Positions 35,201 to 47,200 of a DNA stretch of 64,000 bases are shown piece by piece. A program made the translations under genes and the position numbers. Positions within the stretch are counted from its first letter, which is position 1. The number at the start of each line of letters is the position of its first letter. Source of the stretch: Owenia fusiformis (taxonomy: Eukaryota; Annelida; Polychaeta; Sabellida; Oweniidae). The stretch lies in NCBI GenBank assembly GCA_903813345.2, contig CAIIXF020000002.1, positions 472,001 through 536,000 on the forward strand. The letters run 5' to 3'. The notes beneath the pieces were generated by a model. The model did no database searches. It worked only from the letters and a program-made list of their open reading frames with translations, and had not been told where the DNA came from.

Positions 35201-38200
35201 CTGATGTCACAATGGATAATTATTGTTACTATAGCAACATGACGAATGGCGTAGCGGGTCAAGTAAAATAAAAATGAATTCAAATTTTGCTTGATCCAAA
35301 ACTATGGTTAATAAATACCTATTTGGTGGACATATTTCTGTGATTTTTTATATTTTTCAAATACTTCAAACTTTAGTTTCTAAATTAACATCTTTATTGT
35401 TATATAAGAGTGTACTTTGCTTTATTTTCGTACTATTCATCAGCATCTCAAAGTCACAATCATGACTAAAAATAGCGGGAAGTTATCTTCCATTATGACT
35501 ATGCTCCTTCCCATTACTCAAGCTGCCCATACTACTCTTGAAGAATTAGGGTTCACACAAGTTATTACTGCCCCGTATTCACAAGACAATATTCACCAGA
35601 TGAAGCACTAGTAGGCTTCACTACATTTTGGGTGCTAAAGCATTATATGAGAGGTCATAAGTTTGATTCCGATAAGGGACTGATTTCAACGGCTTGAGTA
35701 AATCTTCAAGAGATACCAAAGGGAGGACTGGAACACATCTTTATGGACTAAGTTTGTCAACAACGCATGTGCGTCCAGGCTAATGGAAACAATCATAAAT
35801 GAAATGATCCTCTCAGCAATGAAGAATACTTCTGAATAAATGACTTCAAGAGTACTGTTCTGCCTCTAGTACAAGTAGTTTGAAGCAACCATCTAGGCAA
35901 GATGAATGTTTTGGCAGAAATTTTTCAAACTAACATCAGTCAAAATTTGCTGACCCACCAACCACTTTTACTTTTTTTGTAATTACAATAAAATAAATTG
36001 TAGATGTGATATGTGTATGAAACATTGCTTGTCAATTCAGAATTATACATTGTACACTTCCTGAAAATTTCAACTCAAATGGTTGAAAAATCTTGAAATG
36101 GCAGACCAATTCCCAGAACTTAATGATCACCCTGTATAGTCCGCCAAGATGTAATTTGACAAGTCCTATTACCTCAGGTGGCACATGGTAATGTTCCAGG
36201 GCAGTGTAGATAAGTTGATGAGGCACGCTTGGATAAGCTTTTGCGAGGTCAAGCCATACCACTGAAAGATCCTTCTTCTCCTTCTTGGCCTCCCCAATCA
36301 GTTTGGATATAGCTGCTGTATGTTCGACACACCCAGCAACGCCTGTTATTCCTCTTTTCTGGACAGAGGTGTCAACATACTTGTTTTCCATGAAAAAGGT
36401 TGTAAACCGTTTGGCAATCACAGCCCAAAATATCTTGCCTTCAACACTAAGTAGGGAGATTTCTCTAAATTGGTCAAGTGAGATGGAGTTCTCCTCCTTT
36501 GGGACAAAGCCAAGGAGCAGGGAGTTCTTTCTTAATCCAGAGGACTTGCATGAGTCTCCAAAGTCGTGTGGTCAATAGTGGACAGTTCTTATATATCTTG
36601 TAGGTAAGCCCACTTGGACCAGGTGCCGAGCCTGATCTGCCTTTTCTTATAACTTGTTGAACCTCAGACATCTGATTGGTGTTGTATCAAACTCATGTTC
36701 AGGCAATGGAGCAGGTGATAAATTGGGCTTCTCGGCCAATGGCTCTTTACGTCTTGGGTCAGTATGGGCAGCTTGCACACTTGTGTTCATTTCTTCCTTT
36801 GTACATTCCAGGTTTCCAGATTTCGGTTTCCCCAAAATATCACTTACGAATTGGAATGGACTCTTGAAAAACTTGCTCCTGGTTTTCCTCTTTTCAGACC
36901 TCTTTTTCTCAAGTTATCGGCCTTCCTGAGCAGTAACAGCCTACGTCTAAGAGATTCTCTCAACCGATGGAGTCCTTCTTTCTCTGAAACGTCAGCATTT
37001 AAGAAAGCTTTCCTCAAACCTCGCAAGTCTTTCCTGATGTTACCTATTTCTTTCTGCCTTCTGCTTGGCCCTTTCTCTTTCAGGATTCCATCCCCCTTCT
37101 CCTCAAGTCCAAACCTGTCCATACATACATCATACACAATAGATGTCATAGCTTCAACTTTCCTCTTAGCGTCCCCTTTCAAAGTATTATTGAGGATCTG
37201 CTGTAAGTCAGCATCCAAGTCTTTCCATTCAGAACTTGATGCTGCTGGTAGTTTCAGTTTTGGTTTCCTTTCAAAAACTGGTACTTTCACTGCTTCTTCC
37301 TGCTCTCTTGTGTTCACTTCCTCCTCTACGGAGACTACCTGGACATTGTGGTTGTTAACCGGGTCTGGGTTGTCCTGCGTCTTACGAGGGGTATTCACCT
37401 CTCTGCGTTGTGTTGGAGTTGATGAACACTTCGTTTTACCTTGATGTATTCTTACGCCATGCCAGTTTTTGAAGATTCTTCCGCAACTTTCACATGAATC
37501 TCGTCGTCCGTTGTCATTGCGTGGGTCCTTGTCCGTTGTGTTCTGCCTATTGGATGAGTCTTCCGCCCCCCCCCCCCTCTCGGGTCATCCTGAGTGTATT
37601 CTCTTGTTTGGTTGTCTGTAGCTGTAGAAGTGGGTGCTTCGGTCATCTGATCAAAGCATGGTTCTTAAGGGTGCTGGCCTTCAGAACCCCCAATGCTGTC
37701 TTTCCAAACTGTCACAGTTCTATTCTGTCGCCATAGGGACTTTCCCCTAGGTCACTGGATAATTCCAGAACTAATGTTGAATTAAACGCTGATGCGCTGT
37801 TACCCCAACTCATTCCTAACTCACACTGCAGCTTCTGAAAACAATATGCATGAATGGTGCAAGACCGGGTGGATCCGTAAGCGTCTTCTGCTGTTAACTC
37901 CCGCCCATTATGGAACCCATAATGAGACACCATGCATGTATAAAGAGAAGCTTAGGGGTGGTCGAAATGAGATGGTAATTACTAATGGGGCAACCATGCA
38001 GCACTGCTTCGCAACCATATCCATCTGGAGCATCTCTGTTGCAATCTGCATACTTGCTCGCTTCCGCTTGGTAGATGGCATTCCAAGGGGCTTCAGCATC
38101 CAAGTCACTGACTTTCCAGCAAAACCCCTGCATCCTACGTAATGTAAGTACTCAGATAATTGAGGGATTAATATGACTATAATATGTTTCTTGCTATTAC

Positions 38201-41200
38201 TTATTTCACTATATGGTCCACTCAAAATCCTTGGTTCAAAAATTGTGAAAAGGAGTGTTGCAAACTATGTCGTGCGCAATAATATCTCATGTATGAGGGT
38301 CACACACTAATGCCTTGGTCACATTTGCTCCGATCTTCACTACGGCGCCCGGCCGATTGAGTATTTTGTTCAAAATTGAATACAATATTGAGCAAAACAC
38401 TCAATCGGGCGGGCGCCGGCCGATGGATCGGAGCAAATTTGACCCAGGCATTACACAGCTGGTTAGAAATAGTAAGTAAGATACCTTGGTTTAATTGAAT
38501 GGTTCATTAAGTATTTGAAAACACCCATCGAACTACAAACAAACACCTAAAAACTATTACAAAAAGCTGTGTGAAGTCATTCAGTGTATGGTGATGGTAT
38601 GGTCATCTGATCTCCCCCCCCCCCCCCCTGTCCATTAGTGTTATGAAAAATACGTTGTACACATTAGGGATAATTATGCTGTTAAAAGAATACAAACACA
38701 ACATTTTGCCTTTAATGACAGGTATGTAGTGTTGATGTAAACAGTGCGGATGGTGAAGAAACAGTTGAAGACCTGAAGCAAATTTACGGAGACCGTGTGA
38801 TATTTCAAAAATGTGACATCACAAAGGAAAATGAAGTCAGAAGTAAGATATATTATTATCTTTTTGCACTATTTTATACACCATATACACCCAGCACATA
38901 CATTATAAAGTAAATAAAGCTATACATCTACATTATTAAAGGATTTAAGCACTGGACTCAGTGCATTGCATACTTTTCCGGCGTCTTTACAGTATTAACA
39001 TCTCCGATATCTTGTCCTGTAGCACATTCATCTTATCAGTAGAATGAAACTGATTCCATAGAAAATAAAACAAAAAATAAAATATGCATACGTTGGCTTT
39101 CTCCCTAACCTACACTTTTGGAATGAAATTTACTCAAAAATTGCCCTCAAGCACATAGAAACCTCTAGCGTTTCAATACGTTTTTGCGGGAAGTGAATTT
39201 TCACTTTTTGCTCCGTTTGTTGGATTTTTTACCATAAAAATAATGAAAATATCTACAGCATATGATTGGTTTGGTTAAATTTGGTAGTTTTGCCGGACAG
39301 TTTGATGAATTGCGCAGGTCGTAATTATGAACAACATAAAATGACAATGTTTGCATTAATGACCCCTATATAATTGTATATAAGCAATGCAAATCTTCCT
39401 TGTAGATGCACTAAAGGTTGCGAAAGACACATTTGGCGACGTCACAATTATGGTGAATAACGCGGGAATTATTGATGAAACTAATATATCTGGAACTATC
39501 TCAATCAACCTCGTAAGATGATAATAAAAGAATAATACTAGTAAACGTTTAGTGGAAACATAATATGAATATTTTTATATGAGAGAATAGGAAACTATGA
39601 GACACAGCCAGGCCTAGTTGAATTGTTTGCCCATAACCTGCATCAAAAAATGCAGTATTGTTGTCCGGTATATCGCCACAAAGAATGAACATACCATTCC
39701 AAAGTACTGACTTCCCTGATATAGAAAATATTTTTGATTTTTTGATTGCAACATGGGCATATGTCTCTAAAATTAGGTCACACAAGGTTGACTTCTAAAA
39801 ACAACTTCTTGTACTGTATTTATATTTTTAAATATTTTACCACACAACTACATTTCAAGTATGGTATCAATTGATTTTGACGAAAATTTAGTACTTTTGA
39901 AGAATAATGAATTCTCAAAATGCCAAAAAGGTGGTTCCAAAAGAATGCAAACTTCTGCAAAAGTAAAAATCGGCATGGGGCACTGTTTCAGTGTCAATAC
40001 TTTTTAAGTTAGTAACATTGTTTAATTCTTTACAAAAAGTAATTTGACATGTATAAAAGGTACTGGGTGACAAAAATGTTAATTAAATAAATATCTGATG
40101 GTTCAGGAATATGATGGTATCCTCATGTTAAATCAATAGTACATATTCCTATGTTAAGTCAATACATTAAATCCTCAGTTTCTAAGTAGACCCCCCTGTT
40201 ACCGGGAAAATGTAACATAACTCAGTGTAGAGCATATATGTAGGAACACTATGCAGTAGTTGGATTTTGTCGCCGACACCCGGGCAAATCCTTATCTAGA
40301 GCTCCTAGAAAATCAGATAAGGGACTATGCTCATTTGCGTTGTTTTATTGTATAAAAAACATTCTTAACAATTTAGTTATACTTTCGACACATTAATCTC
40401 ATGATTTGAAACATTCATAGGCCACAATATCTAATTTCTTGAAAAGGAGGCCCCGGTTAGATGTACAATGATTGCTCTTGAGTCCATGGGTCGCAACAAT
40501 GGGGGAAACGGAGGTGTTGTGGTATATACCTCTTCAAAAGCCGGTAAGGGTTACTTCAGAAGTAAGTTACATTGCATATATCAAATAGTTCATAAAGAGG
40601 CACAGATGCGTTGTATTGATTGCTGTTCATGGCTCGCAAACACGAAGGGAAAATTGGTGCTATTCTCAAACGTAAAGTGGTCGAAAATTGGAAACTGCAT
40701 ATTCTTAAATACTGATTTTCACGTTTAGAATTAAAATAGTATATTCACACCGGAATAGCCTGACTACGGTAAAGTCAGATACCGTTGTCAAAAATGGCGG
40801 ACATAACCATCGCTTCAACTGGTTGATCACTTGGTCCTCATTTCATGGGATTTCATCGTCGCTAATTCTGTGCATGCAGTAAGCTCTTGTTATAATGTAT
40901 CATATGAAATCCCATTTTCGAACAAATTGGGTCGTGAATTGCCACAATATAGCGTCTTCGATATCTTCAATGACAACGGAATTTGAGTAATTTAGAAAGA
41001 CAACGACATTTGGTAATTACAGTGTCCGTTGTCCCGTATCTCATTTTCGATGATAGAACATTATAAACTATACAATGAGTATTAAGACACTTTGATTGGC
41101 TGTTTTTCCGAAGGAATTTAGTCTAGGTATTAAACATACAATTCATGAAAATCTAATTGAAGCGACCTCTATGTCCGCCATTTGTGACAACGGTATCTGA

Positions 41201-44200
41201 CTTTACCGTTGTCAGGCTAATCCAGGGTGATATTAAAACATTTTGATTATTGGAATTAATGTTCCAGGTATAATACCCATTGGTGGATTACCAGTGTATA
41301 CAGCAGCGAAACACGGACTCGTTGGTTTCGTTCGTAGTATGGCTGTAAGTAGTGAAGTTCTGTTTATATCGATGTAATCAGTACAATCCGTAATTGAAAT
41401 ATTACTAAGTCTAACCCTTATGTCTGCAACCTTTTTTAATAACATTACAGGGTGAACTAATATCAAATGTTCAATAATCTTTATCATTGCAGTTCAATCC
41501 ACAACATATTAAACATATTATTTAACATTATTTAATATAACTAGTTAACAGACTCAGATGCATAAACTATTTGAACTAGTTACATAACATTTAACCATTG
41601 TCCCATATAAGGTATTTGTAATACTCTACCCCATGTTTAATGCACAATAGCTGGTATTCAACTCGTTGTGTTCAACTCGTTGTTGAAACTGTTCTCTCGG
41701 GCCATCAGGTAACTTGTTTGAAGGGCCATCTGGACTACAGTCGAAAGTTGTTGCATTGTTTCATAATGTACCTCTTAGATGATCCGTCATCCTGTTGAAA
41801 TCAGCGAAATCAAGGATTGCCTCAAATTTAGATTATGGAGCTTGGGGCAGCTTTGCTATCTAATTTAACAGATATTTGTGATAGTTTCCTGCACAATATA
41901 AGCTGTGTGACTGGGTGCATTATAAATAAAATAAGAATTTGTCTAAATAGATAAGTTTTATTAACTTAGCATAGAATAATACTCTTTGTTGATTTTCTAG
42001 CCTTCTGCTACCGCACTTACTAGCAGGATCCCTCAAATGTCTATTGTCAAATATCAATTTTCCATGAGTACATTTATCATTTAAATAGGCAACAGCAACG
42101 CCAAAGCATAGCAAATCCCATCGAACAGCCATATGGCTGGCATTTTTACAAACAAAGTATATAGCAAAAATAGCGGCCATTTTTCAAAATGGCAACCTTC
42201 TATCAAAAGTGTCATTAGACAGTGTACCATGCTTATAGTGTTCAAATACCAAATGCTCCATTACTTTTTGTGTTATAGTAAAATACATTAAAATGGCGGC
42301 AATTTTTCAAAATGGCCACCTTCTACAAAAAATGTTATTAGGCAGTGCGCCATGCTAATCACCAAAATCGCTTCAGTACTTTTCGAGTTATAGTAAAAAA
42401 CGTTAAAATGGCGGCCATTATTCAAAATGGCCGCCTTCTACCAAAAGTTTCACTAGATAGTGGGTTTGCCATTCTTATAGTATTCACATACCAAATATGA
42501 ACAAAATCGCTCCAGTACTTTTCGAGTTATAGTAAAATACGTAAAATAGCGAGTAAATGCCGCCATTTTTCAAGATGGCTGCCATGTGCTTCTTTAATAC
42601 CTTCTAGCTTCATTAATGTCCTATATAATTGTTTTACATTTAAAACATATTGTTGAAAATCGGCTTTCGAGCAGAACTTCTACTCCCAAGGTATATGTGT
42701 ACAAAATATGTACAAAATCGGGCCAACGGTATTTGAGTTATTGCCCGGACGGACGGACAGACGGACGGACGTACGAACGTACGGACGGACAGAGGCGTTC
42801 CCTATATCCCTCCGAACTTCATTCGATGGGATAACAAAAAACATATGGATCTTTCATTTGCACATATTTACAGATTTCTGTAATGGTAATTTGTGTGACA
42901 TGTGCTACGACCTATAACAGAAGATGTTTTATGATACATAAAAATATACAATACGTAATTGTTTTCAACTTCAGTTGAGTCCAAGGATAAAAGATTGGGG
43001 TGTACGTTTCAATTGTGTTTGTCCAGCATTGGTAGATACAATAATGATAAGCACTGATCACATAAGAAAAATAATGCATCCTGGTGATTTCGAACCATTA
43101 GTGAAACTTATAGAAACAAAAAGAAAAATGGAAACGATTCTACAGTAAGATTATATTGTATACTAAAACTTCATGTATCATGCCATTTGTTTCAATTGCA
43201 TTACTTCATATTTTAATTCACAAAATGCATCGATACATTTGATTTAATTTGTTGTGGCATTTAAGGACTATATTGAATGTTACACGAACTAAGTCATTAT
43301 GTTTTTCATTATACAACAATACGACTTAGCCTTATGTTCTCAAGACCTTCCCAAATAGCTGATGCGATGATTAAAGGCCCACTCTGCGTATTTTCAATGT
43401 TTTTGGGCTAAATAAAGACTTTTATATGAATTCTATAGAATGTCCAATATATTGATAAGAACCCTATCTTTCATTTGGCACCAACAACAGCCCAAACGAA
43501 CCACATCAAAGCTTACAATAATTAATCAAAAAATATTTTCGATCTGTCAAGCTTTATATATCAAATTTTTATCAATGCCATTGAAAGATGGAGAAACTGT
43601 TTGGACTACATGATACATTCATTTTTATAGAAGTGTCGCCATATTTTAAATCAAAAGTAATTATATTAAAACATGCACTTTGTTAAGCATGTGCATGCAT
43701 GTCTAATGATCTCTGAAGTTCAAATGGTTTTTTCTTTGTGAGTTATATTTTTCTTGGTTCAATATTAAAGCAAATCAAACTTTGTGTCATATTTGAGCGA
43801 GTGTGTGAGTAATATGTTTCAATGATAATTTTTTTCTTCTTCTAAATTAAGTATAGTGTGGCTTTAAGTGGATGTAAGATGATGCGTTGAATGGCGTCGT
43901 TGAAAAATAACCTTTGTTAATCATTATATTGTTTATTTTATAACAATATGACATATACAGCGTGTCCCGAAAGTATGGTGCCCCCCCCCCCTAGGCAGAC
44001 ATATTCCAGTGTCGTCATAGTATGTGTCATATATCATTTTAAAGCTTGTCCTAAGTTACATCGATTTGCCAAGTATCATGGTTTAACTCCCAAATGGGAA
44101 AAAGTTACAGTCATTTTAAAAGTTAGTGTTTTGCCAAAATAAAGTTCAATTTAACACCACATTACTAGTCAATGTGTCCCCTTTGACCGTGTTAACAGCG

Positions 44201-47200
44201 GCAAGTATTTTCAGATATGACCTTAAAAGTCCTTCAAATAGGAGTGTGTAACTTTATAACCCTCTTAAAACCTGTTAAGGGGCTTTAGAAGAGTTTCCTT
44301 AGAGTTTCTACCCTCACCGTTCTCTTTTTCCAACTCAATATCCATCCAATCCGAAGAGAATTGCTGCTGTTAAGATGGCCCGAGAGGACACATTGACTAG
44401 TGATTTGGTGTAAAATTTAACTTAATTTTGACCAAACACTAAATTTTTAAATACCTGTAATTTTTCACATTTGAGAGTTGAACCATGATACTTGGTGAAT
44501 CAATGTAACTTTGGATAAGCTTTAAAATGATATATGACACATACTATGACGACACAGGTATATGTCTGCCTAGGGGGGACCCCATAATTTCGGGACACCC
44601 TGTATATTATAATATTATTTTATATACAATGTGACATGCCATATATGTATTTTGGAGGCCACCTGAAGTAGCTGGTGCAATGATTAAGCTCATATTATTT
44701 TATATACAATATGACATGCCATATATGTATTTTGCAGGCCATCTGAAGTAGCTGGTGCAATGATTAAGCTCATATTATTTTATATACAATATGACATGCC
44801 ATATATGTATTTTGCAGGCCATCTGAAGTAGCTGGTGTAATGTTTAAGCTCATATTATTTTATATACAATGTGACATGCCATATATGTATTTTACAGGCC
44901 ATCTGAAGTAGCTGGTGTAATGTTTAAGCTCATATTATTTTATATACAATGTGACATGCCATATATGTATTTTGCAGGCCATCTGAAGTAGCTGGTGCAA
45001 TGATTAAGCTCATATTATTTTATATACAATGTGACATGCCATATATGTATTTTGCAGGCCATCTGAAGTAGCTGGTGCAATGATTAAGCTCATATTATTT
45101 TATATACAATATGACATGCCATATATGTATTTTGCAGGCCATCTGAAGTAGCTGGTGTAATGTTTAAGCTCATATTATTTTATATACAATGTGACATGCC
45201 ATATATGTATTTTGCAGGCCATCTGAAGTAGCTGGTGCAATGATTAAGCTCATATTATTTTATATACAATGTGACATGCCATACATGTATTTTGCAGGCC
45301 ATCTGAAGTAGCTGGTGCAATGATTAAGCTCATATTATTTTATATACAATGTGACATGCCATATATGTATTTTTCAGGCCACCTGAAGTAGCTGATGCGA
45401 TGATAAAGCTCATATTATTTTATATACAATGTGACATGCCATATATGTATTTTACAGGCCATCTGAAGTAGCTAGTGCAATGATTAAGCTCATATTATTT
45501 TATATACAATGTGACATGCCATATATGTGTGACAGGATGTTTTAGATTTTCAAACCCTACTGTGGAGAGTTATATTTTTATGTATTTCAATTATATTTTC
45601 AAACCCTGCTAGGAGAATAGCTTTGATTTACACACAGTGTGCACATGCAAGGGGATTAACCTTGATTGCATTTACTTTCCAAATCACCAGTGCTAGCTTT
45701 GATTTTGAACTGTAAAGACATGGTAAGAAATTTTCATATATTTTTGTCACTTTTTACCCTTTAGAATATGCCAACATTATGCCAATTGTATTCATTTTAT
45801 TCTCCATAACTTTAGCTCCAATATGATGTAAATATTATTTTGTATTTCAAATACTTTTGAGTAATTTCTTTGTAAAACTTGAACAATGTGTTGGAACATT
45901 TGTCCATAAGGTGATGTTCATTTCATGCACCTGTGCGTTATTCATTTACAATTAAAACCACCATTTATGTCATTTCATATGACTTATCTTGGTACACACG
46001 TTTTACAGGAGACACTGTGTGCGTACTAAAGATGTATGGCTAGCACTCAGAGACTGTATAGCTTATTTTATAAGGTACATTCCACATTTTATTTTATATT
46101 GCTCAATTGTAAACCTTCATGGTACATTTTGCATAAAGTAACTGAATTATATTTATATTTGGTAATTTCAATAGAGAAATGTATGAAGTGCGTCAAGCAC
46201 AGTATAAGGGTTTTCTTGGGAACAGAATAAGGGCCCTTTAAGTCCCATAGCCCTTAGTACTAAGAAGTTTATCATAAAACTGTATGTTTCATTATTGTAT
46301 TTTACCTGCTTTACAAACAGCTATTTGTACATTACTTTTATTTGCAGCTCTGGGGTACAAACTAGGTGCACAGCCTTAAGCATTTGTGGTTTTGGTCTTA
46401 AGTGATTTAGGTAGCTTGAATACAAGATCAGTTAGTGATTTAGGTAGCTTGAGTACAAGATCAGTTAGTGATTTAGGTAGCTTGAGTATTAAGATCAGTT
46501 GAGAGATTTAGCTCATTTGTATAACATTTTGATCATTTGATTGATTATAGGGTTGAATACATTTTAAATACATTTTATATTCTTATTCTGTTAATTCGAT
46601 TTGTAATGTAACCCACGTCCACTCCCCCATGGTTACATTTGGTACTGCGGGTGTTACACTTCATGTTAAGATTTTGTTAGGATAGTGTTATTGATAGGTA
46701 GAATTTTTTTGACCAAATCCACATATATGCTACTGATGGAAGTCGAGTAAATCAAGTAAGTGGTACGATACGATTGAGACATCCAATGGACACTGGTTCT
46801 ACAAAGATGAACAACAAAAGTGTAAATGCAGTCCATTACCACATTGTGACAATAATTAACAACAATTCATAAGAACATTTGAATTTCAACAAGAACATTT
46901 GAATTTCAACAAGAACATTTGAATTTCAACTAGAATATTTGAATTTCAACAGGAACATACAGAAATACAACTGGAACAATCTATGTGAGAAATTCAATTA
47001 GTGACAAATGTAAACAAATGAAATCTCATATAAAACCATAAATCAGCTATTTATAGCTCAATATTTTGAATAGCCAGTCAATATCAGGTGACAATTAATA
47101 GTATTTTGTGAGTGAAAGCAAAAGTTGACTCACACAGTTCAATAAATACATGCAATTATGCATCAGGTCATGAACATGATTAAAATTTAGGGTCAGTATC

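Larger units (their letters stand above)
30106..37772 (-). mobile_element. R2/NeSL-type (restriction-like endonuclease) LINE, disrupted
   Basis: On the minus strand the order is: N-terminal Cys/His finger (about 37490-37420, CESCGRIFKNWHGVRIHQGK), basic region (37398-36844), RT (36671 to 31520, in pieces), a CCHC knuckle and a PD-E type endonuclease (31417-30455), then the C-terminus/3' UTR to 30106. Two foreign elements interrupt the RT (35090-36134 and about 31855-34775). Frame changes and stops occur elsewhere, including a TGA in the C-terminal GCRGFA segment. This architecture (finger, RT, CCHC, endonuclease) is that of R2-group LINEs. It is inactive. Confidence 0.8.

Noticed and set aside
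36654-37444. Long plus-strand frames over 36.6-37.4 kb
   Set aside because: They are shadows of the minus-strand LINE N-terminal coding region, which carries the recognisable zinc finger and RT motifs.
30106-38138. 373-bp direct repeats as LTRs around the R2/NeSL-type element
   Set aside because: They contain C-terminal codons and the 3' UTR of the LINE, so they are two 3' ends and not LTRs.
43345-43913. Exon 7' as a functional alternative last exon
   Set aside because: A TAA replaces the Glu codon, a MITE splits it and the acceptor has only a weak pyrimidine tract.
44605-45527. Regularly spaced 80-bp repeats resembling a CRISPR array
   Set aside because: Whole units, not just short repeats, are conserved and no variable spacers exist; the unit is a piece of a spliced gene in an animal genome.
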